From assembly GCF_000243335.1 (NCBI RefSeq), contig NZ_JH597773.1, positions 3,618,115-3,682,114 of the forward strand: a stretch of DNA of 64,000 nt, read 5' to 3'. Position numbers and translations under genes: made by a program. Below, one piece after another: positions 1 through 8,297 of the stretch; position 1 is the stretch's first letter, and every line of letters starts with the position of its first letter. Under the pieces are notes generated by a model, which saw only the letters and a program-made list of their open reading frames with translations, ran no database searches and was not told where the DNA came from. The DNA is from Leptonema illini DSM 21528. Lineage in GTDB: Bacteria; Spirochaetota; Leptospiria; Leptospirales; Leptonemataceae.

Positions 1-1298
1 AGAGAGAAGGAACCGTGTTTGGGAGTTCGGATGTATTGTTGATCCGACAGTGCAGGCTCTGCCATTCGTGTGGTTCAAAAACAATTTCTGCGGAGAGATC
101 TGGAAGTTCCCTGCCTATGAATGTCAGGAAAAGGATTCTCCATGCGATGATGCTATCGACTGTGATGCATGACATCAGTCGAGCTCCGGTCTTCATCTGT
201 CGGTTTTCAATCTTGCATCCAGATTTGAGGACCTTGAAGAAGGTCTCAATGATCCAGCGATCGGTGTACCATTCCACCTTCTCAACGGCTTCTTCGAAAG
301 TGAGAACCGGCATTGTGGTGAGCAGCATCCATGAAATCCCCTCTTCCTTTTGCGGTGGATTTTTTTTCGCATGTATATACTGCATAGAGATCGAAAGATG
401 GATTCTCTTTCACAGGATATCGGTGAAAAGGCCGTCGCATTGTTATCTTTGAGAAGCGTATTTGCAGCGTTGCTTCTCTTGCTTTCTTACCCACCTTTCT
501 TTGAACCTGAATATCATACTCACCGAATACATCTATGGACTCCATGAAATCCCACAAAAAGCCCGAATCCCCGGCCAATTTGCGGTCTTTTGCAGCTCGA
601 ACAAGCAAATCAGGCGGATTTTCTGTAGATAGTTTATGATGCTCAAGGAAGAGATCATACATATCTCCTTCGCGATCGCAGACGTTTACGAAGTGAACTT
701 TATCATTCATCTCCTTTTGAATCTCACAGACCTTGCGGTAGCTGTTTATCCATTTCATGCTCTCTTTGTCTTCGAGAGGAGTATTTCTTCTTTCCTCACG
801 TGTGAGTTCAGAAGACCATGTGTTGTCAGGTCTATTCCAGATTTGTAGATCCAGTATTCCGAGCGGTGTGCCTTCGGGAGTAACGGCAAGAGTGGGATGA
901 AGCATAAGTCCTCTTGTAAGGCGATTGCCGGCCGGTCCAATATCGTCGATAGCGTCACGAGTGCTATAGTCGATCGTCGATGTATCCTGAATCGCAAGAA
1001 CAAGCTCTCGACCCTCGATCCTTCGCTTCGTGGACTCTGTGTGCGGACTTAAAATATTCTGTGAGTTCACCTTGCCGTTGTCAAAGAACCGATACACTCC
1101 TTTCGCACCCGCCCAGCTTGCCGACGCCTTTGGAACAGACGCACCCGGCTTCTGCATGAAAGCCTCAGCGACAGCAATGAGTCTGGCGTTCAAACGCGCA
1201 TCACCGATATTTGCACTGGCGAATTCCTGCGCCCCCCAATTGGCTACTTCGCTATCCAGCTCCTGTGGTTCCTGAGCACTCTGCTGTCGTTTCTTCAT
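1..1298 (-). mobile_element. IS4-family (Tn5-like) transposase, frameshifted, C-terminus beyond left edge
   Basis: Cut-and-paste transposase. The first 338 codons (1298 down to 282) carry the N-terminal Tn5-type region ('RLNARL', 'GAKGVYRFF') and two catalytic aspartates in 'AIQDTSTIDYS' and 'VCDREGDMYD'. Reading then leaves frame at an A8 run (T8 at 360-367 on the plus strand). In the shifted frame the protein continues without a stop to base 1 and contains the IS4 YREK signature, Y-x2-R-x3-E-x6-K ('WYTDRWIIETFFKVLK', about 230-280), which supplies the third acidic residue. With one base fewer in the run, both halves join into a Tn5-like protein of more than 430 residues. No terminal inverted repeat or target duplication could be identified; the left end lies outside the window. 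It is either a decayed copy, a sequencing artefact, or less likely a slippage-expressed gene. Confidence 0.85.
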
Positions 1299-1384
1299 GC
1301 GACATATTGCGCGGGCTCAAAAACAGTACAAGGAGAAATACTTCTGGGTAAGGATATGGCGGGTGAGGGTGGGAGCGAGCCGGG

Positions 1385-3361
1385 TTACCAGATGAACTCG
1401 CCCGCTCCTCCGCGCTTATCTCGTCCGTCAAGGACGTGAAAGCGGCGCACGCGATTCAGCTGAACCGGATTTATGTTCGAAAGCGGAAAGTGCGCGATGC
1501 GCTGGCCGAAGCGCCCGGCGAGGTAATGCAGACGTTGCGACGGAGGATGCTCGGCGACGTGCACGACGACGTTCTTCTCGTTATACAGAATGGCGGCGGC
1601 AAGCAGACGATCGCGGGCCTTATCAAATTGATTGAAGAAGGGATCGGTCCAGATATCGCCGAGCCGCCCGGGAGGGTAGGTTAACAGAAAACCTCCATAG
1701 ACACAGCGACTGATTCCCGGGCCGACCATGTGCGTATGCATCGGAGTCGCATAAAAGGCCATGTCGGATTCCTGCGTATGCTCTCCCCACCAGACGACCT
1801 TCCACGGATGGGCCTCTTCGTCGTCGCTGTAGATGACGACGACGCTGCCGGCTTCGGCTCCTTTGCGTCGCACTTCTTTTACGAAAATGCGATCCTGATA
1901 TACGTTGCGGATCGTTTCGCGATAATCGATACCGTCAAGCAGCGACGACGAGAAAGGCAGCGTGCGGCTTTCGTTACTCTTTAGAAGAGAAACGGCTTTC
2001 GTCTGCAGATACTTCGCGAAGTCCTCGATAATGATATCTTCTGGCGGGTACGAGCACATGCCGCCTTCGCCGAACGACTCCTTCCATTCGCCTGGATATT
2101 TTTCGCGTTGCAGCCCTTTGCGTATGGCCGGCGGCGCCACCTTCGGCTTATGATTGAGCTTCATACGGAAGCGGATCATCCGGCTGTTGCGATAGAGATC
2201 GTCGAGCGTTACCCGGGCCTCGGGAAAGGGCGAGTCTTTTTTCTCGAAACGCAGAAGAGTATCGTAAAAGATGCGGGCGAAGTTATCGTTTACGAACGAT
2301 CGGGCGGCGACGACGAGTCGATACGGATCGGGCAATAACCGTTTGCCGAGAAGCGACCAGTTGCGGGCGAAGCGAAAGAAGAGCTTTTCGCGCTGCGGCG
2401 GAATAAACTCCGACGATTCCTCTTCGTAGATACGCCGTACTGTGCGATATACTTCGCGCTGCAGAAGGATGCGATCAAAGAGCGGGAATCTGCGCGGATC
2501 ATTGCGTATCTGCAGCCACTTCACGTTATAGTATGCGGGTTGTTCGAGCACCTCTCCGCTTTCGGTTGAAAGCGAAAGGATCTCGACCTCTCCAGGAATC
2601 GGCTTCTCGTAACGGCGTTCGCTTTCCTGCGATTGCACGATGAGATCGAGAGGCTCGTCTTCTGATTCCAGATGCGATTCCATCACGGCCTGCAGCTCGC
2701 CGCTCACAGAATCTTCGGCGGCATAGGGTGAAACAAGCGCCATGAGCTCGTCGCGGGCCTTTGCATATTCGTCGTCGCTGCTGGATAACCATTTTTGAAT
2801 GCGGGGCAGATGCCTGATGCCGCATAAAAAGAGGATGGGCCCGGGCAGGGCAGCTTCGATCTGACGCAGAGATTCGGCCATGCTGAATTCGCGCACGGCG
2901 TCGATAAGGTCGGTTTCCGGTGAGGCTGTCGCCAGTTCCTTGCGGTACTGCGTATACAGATCGTTCAGCGGATAATGCACAAGACTGTAGGTATCTGGAA
3001 AGGGCTCGCGAAAGATCGACGGCAGGTTGCTCAGCCGGTCGATGCAGAAGACGGGAACGCCGGCTTCAACCGCCGACCGCAATCCCTCAACAAGCGGTTC
3101 GAGAGGTTCAAGGATCAGATAAAACGGAAACTCGCCGTCGCGCTTGAGCACCGGAAAGCCGTCTGCATGAGCGATTGCTCTGTGCAGCTCATGACGCATA
3201 TCGGCAGGCAGTTCGAGAACGACGGCAGAAGGCGGCCGCTCGAAGAAGACCCGGCGTACAAGAACGGTTACCTCGGCCGAGCCGTGAATCACCGGCAGCG
3301 CCTGGATCTTCTCGCTCAGCGGAATTAAAGGAAGCGGTCCCTGTGTGACATGGTTAACCAT
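1385..3361 (-). CDS. TraB/DUF5682-like protein, partner of MoxR ATPase
   Basis: A 658-residue protein without signal peptide or membrane segments. The N-terminal ~200 residues read like the TraB/EreA/ChaN-type fold: 'LPVIHGSAEVTVLVRR' followed by 'AVVLELPADMRHELHRAI', then 'AGVPVFCIDR', and later 'MAESLRQIEA' with 'ILFLCGIRHL', which matches the 'MA..i ... vvvGagHl' end of such domains. A highly charged middle follows, then a C-terminal domain of ~200 residues I do not recognise, with a His-rich stretch 'MHTHMVGPG'. It starts 18 bp after the MoxR gene and is surely co-transcribed. A MoxR ATPase next to a DUF5682 protein (E. coli yehL-yehM type) is a known arrangement, so this is probably a distant version of that module. 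Function unknown. Confidence 0.6.
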   Translation of the reverse strand: MVNHVTQGPLPLIPLSEKIQALPVIHGSAEVTVLVRRVFFERPPSAVVLELPADMRHELHRAIAHADGFPVLKRDGEFPFYLILEPLEPLVEGLRSAVEAGVPVFCIDRLSNLPSIFREPFPDTYSLVHYPLNDLYTQYRKELATASPETDLIDAVREFSMAESLRQIEAALPGPILFLCGIRHLPRIQKWLSSSDDEYAKARDELMALVSPYAAEDSVSGELQAVMESHLESEDEPLDLIVQSQESERRYEKPIPGEVEILSLSTESGEVLEQPAYYNVKWLQIRNDPRRFPLFDRILLQREVYRTVRRIYEEESSEFIPPQREKLFFRFARNWSLLGKRLLPDPYRLVVAARSFVNDNFARIFYDTLLRFEKKDSPFPEARVTLDDLYRNSRMIRFRMKLNHKPKVAPPAIRKGLQREKYPGEWKESFGEGGMCSYPPEDIIIEDFAKYLQTKAVSLLKSNESRTLPFSSSLLDGIDYRETIRNVYQDRIFVKEVRRKGAEAGSVVVIYSDDEEAHPWKVVWWGEHTQESDMAFYATPMHTHMVGPGISRCVYGGFLLTYPPGRLGDIWTDPFFNQFDKARDRLLAAAILYNEKNVVVHVAEHPPSQRLHYLAGRFGQRIAHFPLSNINPVQLNRVRRFHVLDGRDKRGGAGEFIW

Positions 3362-3379
3362 ACGTAGGCCGATTCGAAA

Positions 3380-4234
3380 TCAGACGATGTAACGCAGAGC
3401 GTCGTCGCCGAGAATGCCCATGACGGCATCGTGCAGAAGCTCTCGCAGAAGACCCGGCGACACGGCGCCTGTTCCGTTGATGTTGATCTGCTTTCGCGAC
3501 GTACCGAGCTTGAGGATCATACGCGTGATATTGATGCCGTCCCGCACCGAGAACGGTTCGTCGTGCGAATGAGCGTTCTGTAAGAAGCTGACGACGTAGG
3601 CGATGATCTCGTCGGGAGCGAAGGGCATGTTCGCCTTGATGATTTCATGTTCTTCGTCGGCGTCGGCGAAGTCGATGTAGATCTGCGGTTGAAGCCGGCT
3701 CTGAATATACTCGGGGATTTCGAAGGTAGAGGCGTCTTCGTTCATCGTCGTACAGAACCGAAACTCCGGATGCGCCTTGATCTTTACGCCGGCGACGATG
3801 GATTCGACATAACGCCGGTGGTCAAGCAGCGGGGCGAGCGACGCCCAGGACTTCTCGCCCATTCGGTTGCCTTCGTCGAGGATGGCGACTCCGCCTTCGA
3901 TCATGGCCGTTACGATGCCCGATGCGACATATTTAATCTTTCCCTCGGCATTGATGACAGGCGAGATGAGCAGGTCTTCGGGACGCGTATCCATCGTGCC
4001 CTGAAAGATCCAGTAGGGTCGGTCAAGCGCCTTAGCGGCGGCGCAGGCAAGGGTGGTTTTACCGACGCCCGGTCGGCCGATCAGCCTCGGACTGAGCGGC
4101 AGGTCGGATTCATGCACCTTCATCCAGCAGGCGAGCAGCTGATCGAGCACCTCCATGTTTCCGACCCAGTTCTGGTCCTGAGAGTCGGGCGGGGTGAGTT
4201 CGAGGGCGACGCCGTCGAGCTGAATCGTTTTCAT
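3380..4234 (-). CDS. MoxR-family AAA+ ATPase
   Basis: A 284-residue soluble AAA+ ATPase of the MoxR/RavA group, chaperone-like remodelling enzymes that usually act on a protein encoded next door. Visible are Walker A 'GRPGVGKTT' (residues 53-61), Walker B 'GGVAILDEGNRM' (114-125), sensor 1 'TTMNED' and an arginine-finger region 'IQSRLQPQIYI'. The length is typical of the core domain alone. It is the first gene of a two-gene operon with the TraB-like protein downstream. The usual von Willebrand factor A partner is absent from the neighbourhood. Confidence 0.88.
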   Translation of the reverse strand: MKTIQLDGVALELTPPDSQDQNWVGNMEVLDQLLACWMKVHESDLPLSPRLIGRPGVGKTTLACAAAKALDRPYWIFQGTMDTRPEDLLISPVINAEGKIKYVASGIVTAMIEGGVAILDEGNRMGEKSWASLAPLLDHRRYVESIVAGVKIKAHPEFRFCTTMNEDASTFEIPEYIQSRLQPQIYIDFADADEEHEIIKANMPFAPDEIIAYVVSFLQNAHSHDEPFSVRDGINITRMILKLGTSRKQININGTGAVSPGLLRELLHDAVMGILGDDALRYIV

Positions 4235-4469
4235 GAACCCGTTTCGCTCCCTACGGGGCGATGTTCAAACATTTTTATTGTAGAGAACCCGAGCTTTCTT
4301 ATCATGGTAGAGCCGTATCGGAAATCGCAGGCGCTCCGAACGGAGATTGCCTGGCAGCTGGCGGAGGGCTGAAATGAGAATCCCGCAGTCGATTTAGAGG
4401 CCCGCGTTTTTCTGTTTCTCTGTTAATTTCAAGTCCGCGACGTTCGATACTGGATGAAGGAGATCCGTG

Positions 4470-5420
4470 ATGTTCAAGAAGCTCGGCCTGTTTGCCCTAC
4501 TTGTTACCTTCCTCTCGGGAGGAGTACTGTTCAGCCAGGCTCCCAATATTTCCGAGCAGCCGGCGCAGCCCGGCAATACGACGGCCGTTAACAATACGGC
4601 GATGATCGCCATCGAGAACTTCAATCCTCAGCCCATGAGCGATCCGCGTTTTGTCGTATCGAACTTCTCGCTCGATCGCCGTTATGCTCCGGACGGCAAA
4701 GGTGAAATCCTCGACGTTTACTTCGACATTTATAATAACACATCCGAGGCTATCGAACTGTATGCCTGGGTCATGGCCTATACAGAAACGAATGCCATCG
4801 ATAAAGACGAGCGACGGATCGTCCCTTACCCCACATGGCGGGTAGAGAATCCCGACAAGCGGCTCTTCCTGAACCGGTACATTACGATTACCCCGCAGAA
4901 CATCGCCGCCGACCAGATATGGACGAAAGAGGATCCTGATTACAAGAGGCATATGTACGCCATTGAGCGTATGCGTTCGACTGTCGGCTCCATCAAGCCG
5001 ATCGGTGACGTCTTTCCGCCGGCATGGAAGTATGTGGCCTATATCAACCGATTCCCGACGAAAGGTCTGCTTTTGAAGCTTTACGGAGATCAGGGTCCGG
5101 CGCAGAACGAGCTGGTGCAGACGAACTATGTGCCTCCGACACCCGAAGAAAAACGCACAAAGATCTTCAAGAATGTTCCCGCCCACACCTACACACTTGA
5201 ACACACTCGTCGCAAGCTGATCTTCCGATCGCATCATTACTCGGCGTATCGGGCGGACTTTGAGTTCTTCAATAACGTCGCCATCGTTCTCTTTGATGCA
5301 AAGAAGGCCGCCGAAGCAGAAGAGCAGTCCAAGCGTGAGCTGCGCGAAGGTGAGATGCCCGCTCAGCCGATGGTGTACTATCGAACGATTCGCGCCAACA
5401 AAAAGCTGCGCATCTATTGA
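4470..5420 (+). CDS. Secreted protein of unknown function
   Basis: Predicted exported protein of 316 residues. The start is the ATG at 4470, preceded at good distance by AAGGAG (4457-4462); an in-frame GTG lies immediately before it. Residues 1-23 form a signal peptide ('LGLFALLVTFLSGG', cleavage near 'LFSQA'). The mature part is rich in aromatic residues and predicted beta strands ('ILDVYFDIYNNTSEAIELYA'), with a charged Lys/Glu-rich stretch before the C-terminus. No known domain was recognised. It is divergent from the MoxR operon and followed by a terminator, so it is probably monocistronic. Confidence 0.75.
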   Translation: MFKKLGLFALLVTFLSGGVLFSQAPNISEQPAQPGNTTAVNNTAMIAIENFNPQPMSDPRFVVSNFSLDRRYAPDGKGEILDVYFDIYNNTSEAIELYAWVMAYTETNAIDKDERRIVPYPTWRVENPDKRLFLNRYITITPQNIAADQIWTKEDPDYKRHMYAIERMRSTVGSIKPIGDVFPPAWKYVAYINRFPTKGLLLKLYGDQGPAQNELVQTNYVPPTPEEKRTKIFKNVPAHTYTLEHTRRKLIFRSHHYSAYRADFEFFNNVAIVLFDAKKAAEAEEQSKRELREGEMPAQPMVYYRTIRANKKLRIY

Positions 5421-5450
5421 TCTTGCTTCTGCGGTTGGCGAAAAACGGCG

Positions 5451-5472
5451 AAACCCGCTCCGGCGGGTTTTT
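5451..5472 (+). terminator. Rho-independent terminator
   Basis: Perfect 8-bp stem AAACCCGC/GCGGGTTT with a TCCG loop, followed by further T residues, 30 bp after the stop of the secreted-protein gene. Confidence 0.85.
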
Positions 5473-5493
5473 GCATGTACGTGAAAAAAGGCG

Positions 5494-7014
5494 TTGACCG
5501 GCCGACGGAATACGGCAGCATTTTATTCCTTGTCGCATTCAGTAGATCAGAACGCTCTCACCGAGAGCCTGCTTTCGAATCGCTCCCTTGTATACGAGCT
5601 TCAGGGGAGCGATGACGCTTTTTTGCGTAACCTCAATTCGTTCACACACAGAGTTCTGTCCGAACTCGACCTTCTCTTTCTGAACGAGCCCATATTCATC
5701 ATTCAATCCGAGCTGATAACGAACTTCCTGAAGGCCTGCGCCAAGCGTGTCTTCTTTGAGCGGGAAGGCCTCAGTCTTTCCGAGGCGGCCGATTATCAGA
5801 AGGGAATGCAGAGCTTTCGTACCGAGGTGCTCGAAAAGTGGGATTCGCAGGCCATACGGCTGGCCGAACATGGCATGCGAATCGTGATTACGTACGCGCT
5901 TACCGACGGCGGCATGCTTCTCACGATCGAGAATAATGTGGAGATCTCGCCGTTTGAATATGAGCGCATTCAGAAGCGACTCTCGTTCGACGTTCACTCT
6001 GTCGGCATCGATCCCGACTTCACGGGCAATATCGACCTCTCGGAGGGCGGCGGCCTGGGATTGATTCTCATCACCATCCTGCTTCAGAATACGGGAATCG
6101 GACGCAAGAACCTTCAATTTCATGCCGACAAAAACGGAACGCGGATGAAGCTCTTTATTCCGCTGCACGTCAGTCGTCCCGTCATTGAGCGACATCTGAG
6201 TGAGCGCGTCATCGGCAAGGTGGAGGCGCTGCCCTCCTTTCCCGAACACATTCGTCGCCTCATGGATCTGTGCGATTCGCCGAGTTCCGGGCTTGACCTG
6301 ATCGCCTCGCATATCGGTCGAGACCCTTCGTTAACCGCTCAAATACTCAAACTGGCAGGGTCGGCGGGTTATATTACGCGAAACAAAAATCCGTCTCTTC
6401 TTGAAGCCGTACAGATCGTAGGACTCAATCAGGTGAAGTCTTTCTTGCTCGTCGCCGGCGTGCGCACCATTCTTACAGGTCTTGTTCCGTGCGAGCGCAT
6501 GGAAGAGATCTGGGAAAGCAGCAATCGCATTTCTTTTTTTGCAGGCCAGCTTGTCCGTGATAAGCGAGAGCTCAAGGAAACGGTCATCGTCTCCGGCCTT
6601 CTGAACGACCTCGGCCGGATCGTCATCTATTCGTTCAGCGAAGAGGATTTCGATCGTTTGCGAAAGCTGACGGGCAAAGAGAGCAGCGAGGTGCAGGTCG
6701 TGCTTGAAGAGACGACGCTTGGGATCAGCTTTCCCGAAATCGGCGCCATGCTGGCCCGTAAGTGGAACTTTCCCGAGAACATCCTTTATGCCATCCGCTA
6801 CCAGATGCGTCCGCTTCATGTAGATGAATCGAGAGAATCGCTCGTTTATCCCGTCTATCTCGCCCGTTGCATGGCCGAGGTTCTCAAAGGCTGCCAGCAG
6901 TTCGAGTACATCGAATACCGCGTGTTAAAGGCATACGGGCTTCTTGATAGAAACGTTTTCAACAAAACGTTAGCCGAGATGGAAGAGCGATTCGTAAAGC
7001 AGTATTCCGTGTAG
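5494..7014 (+). CDS. GHKL-ATPase-like / HDOD regulatory protein
   Basis: Cytoplasmic two-domain protein of 506 residues. The N-terminal ~225 residues look like a histidine-kinase-type ATPase fold: an N-box-like 'ELITNFLKACAKR' (about 73-85) and a G-box-like 'SEGGGLGLILITILL' (about 203-217), but with no phosphoacceptor histidine domain. Residues ~235-440 are an HDOD domain ('LPSFPEHIRRLMDL', 'HIGRDPSLTAQILKLAGSAG', 'EAVQIVGLNQVKSFLL', 'GLLNDLGRIVIY'), a signalling domain related to HD phosphohydrolases but usually lacking their catalytic residues. The reading frame begins with TTG at 5494, without a clear ribosome-binding site; another TTG lies about 11 codons later. It resembles regulatory proteins of spirochaetes that merge kinase-like sensing with HDOD output. 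Confidence 0.75.
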   Translation: MTGRRNTAAFYSLSHSVDQNALTESLLSNRSLVYELQGSDDAFLRNLNSFTHRVLSELDLLFLNEPIFIIQSELITNFLKACAKRVFFEREGLSLSEAADYQKGMQSFRTEVLEKWDSQAIRLAEHGMRIVITYALTDGGMLLTIENNVEISPFEYERIQKRLSFDVHSVGIDPDFTGNIDLSEGGGLGLILITILLQNTGIGRKNLQFHADKNGTRMKLFIPLHVSRPVIERHLSERVIGKVEALPSFPEHIRRLMDLCDSPSSGLDLIASHIGRDPSLTAQILKLAGSAGYITRNKNPSLLEAVQIVGLNQVKSFLLVAGVRTILTGLVPCERMEEIWESSNRISFFAGQLVRDKRELKETVIVSGLLNDLGRIVIYSFSEEDFDRLRKLTGKESSEVQVVLEETTLGISFPEIGAMLARKWNFPENILYAIRYQMRPLHVDESRESLVYPVYLARCMAEVLKGCQQFEYIEYRVLKAYGLLDRNVFNKTLAEMEERFVKQYSV

Positions 7015-7062
7015 CGGAAAGTAAAGCACTGATCGGCCATTCAGGCGGCCGGCTACATCAGG

Positions 7063-7698
7063 CTATCGTTTCAGTCCGCTCTGCACAAGCATCACAATTA
7101 ACAGAAGAGCCGTCACCGGTAGAAAATGCTCCTGAAAGACGTGCAGGGAGCTGTGATCCCTACAGAGGATGCCGGCGCAGGCCGATGCTGCCAGTGAAGA
7201 CGAGAGAAAAAGAGCGATGGCCGATGCCTCGCGGTTCAGGACGAAGCGATTCCGGACGATGATGGCGAGAAAGATGAAGGGCAGGATGCCGATGAGCATG
7301 ATGTCGAGGATACACATGCTGCCATGCCAGCGCATGATCTCTTCGGCTGCCTGCGGCATTAACGAGATGTCATAGAGAAGGTATGCTCCCCATAGAACGA
7401 AGAACACGACAGTGAGCAGTTGCCAGGGCTTCGTCCGGCGCCCAGGAAGAGAGAGCAGAATCGCCCAGATACCCGAGGGCACAGCGGGCAGAAGCGCGAG
7501 CAAAAAGGCCGGATTAATAAGATGAAATGCCCAGCTGCGTTCGGGCATAATCATCGAGGCGATCGTCAGCGACGAAAGCACAAGGATAAGAAAGGCGCCC
7601 GCCCAGGTAAGGAGCGGCGGCCACAGACGCGAGCGATCGGGCACGCAGGATAGCTCGTTTACGAGCGAATCGATAAGATCAGATCGGCGTTCGTTCAT
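7063..7698 (-). CDS. nrsF: NrsF-type anti-sigma factor (DUF1109)
   Basis: Inner-membrane protein of 211 residues with about six hydrophobic segments. Size, topology and paired cysteines ('WHGSMCILDIM' near residue 128 and 'ASACAGILCRD' near 175) match NrsF/DUF1109, which in Caulobacter holds ECF sigma factor SigF at the membrane and releases it under oxidative or metal stress through its cysteines. The start overlaps the end of the sigma-factor gene by 4 bp, as expected for a sigma/anti-sigma pair with coupled translation. Confidence 0.78.
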   Translation of the reverse strand: MNERRSDLIDSLVNELSCVPDRSRLWPPLLTWAGAFLILVLSSLTIASMIMPERSWAFHLINPAFLLALLPAVPSGIWAILLSLPGRRTKPWQLLTVVFFVLWGAYLLYDISLMPQAAEEIMRWHGSMCILDIMLIGILPFIFLAIIVRNRFVLNREASAIALFLSSSLAASACAGILCRDHSSLHVFQEHFLPVTALLLIVMLVQSGLKR

Positions 7699-8279
7699 GG
7701 CCGCTCTCCCTGAAGCGACGACTCCGCCTCACCACCGGGGAATCTTGCCCGGATCTTCTTATACGCCCTGTGGGCGGCTACCTTCAATGCCGTTTCGCTC
7801 ATATCAAGAATAGAGGCCGCTTCCTTCACCGAGAATCCGTCGATTTTCAGGAGACGCACGATCTCACGCTGACGCTCGGGCAGATCCTGAATGGCACGCA
7901 ATACGGCCTCTCGATCGACCAGGTCGTCGGGGTTTTCCTTTTCATGATTCGCTATTAAAGGCAGGATGGTTTCACCCGGAACCTCCATTCGATCGATACG
8001 GCTCTGTTTTCTTACATAGTCGATATAGCGACGGTAGGCGATCGAATACATCCAGTTCGAATAGGGCAGCGAAGGATTGTAGGTGGAGCGGGCCCGATGG
8101 AGCGAGAGCAGCGTTTCCTGTATCAGATCGTCCCGGTTATCCTGCCTGTAGATGCGGGAGCGAAAGTAGTCCGAGAGCATGCGGGCGCTCTCTTCAAGCA
8201 GCAGCCTGTAGGAGCGCTGGTCTCCTGCGAGAGACTCGGTCATCCACCGTTTCAGTTGCTGCTCTTTGCTGTGCGCCAT
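7695..8279 (-). CDS. ECF RNA polymerase sigma factor, SigF-like
   Basis: Sigma-70 family factor of 194 residues with only regions 2 and 4. Region 2 is seen in 'DDLIQETLLSLHRARSTYNP' and 'SNWMYSIAYRRYIDYVRKQS'; region 4 in 'LPERQREIVRLLKIDGFSVK' and 'EAASILDMSETALKVAAHRA'. It is co-transcribed with the NrsF-like anti-sigma factor, which supports the SigF/NrsF class. Only 18 bp separate its start codon from the divergent fliG start, so the two promoters must overlap or lie within the opposite reading frames. Confidence 0.9.
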   Translation of the reverse strand: MAHSKEQQLKRWMTESLAGDQRSYRLLLEESARMLSDYFRSRIYRQDNRDDLIQETLLSLHRARSTYNPSLPYSNWMYSIAYRRYIDYVRKQSRIDRMEVPGETILPLIANHEKENPDDLVDREAVLRAIQDLPERQREIVRLLKIDGFSVKEAASILDMSETALKVAAHRAYKKIRARFPGGEAESSLQGERP

Positions 8280-8297
8280 CGGAAATGTGTTTGAAAA

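Noticed and set aside
15-452. Plus-strand frame of 145 codons over the transposase end
   Set aside because: It is antisense to the shifted transposase frame carrying the YREK motif and has no family resemblance.
3647-4372. 241-codon plus-strand frame opposite the MoxR gene
   Set aside because: Shadow of the AAA+ coding sequence; the minus-strand frame carries all Walker and sensor motifs.
4470-5420. Identification of the secreted protein as a flagellar coiling or sheath protein
   Set aside because: Size and signal peptide are compatible, but I could not recognise any specific motif.
5539-6312. 257-codon minus-strand frame opposite the HDOD protein
   Set aside because: Shadow frame; the composition is that of antisense translation and the plus-strand frame has domain motifs.
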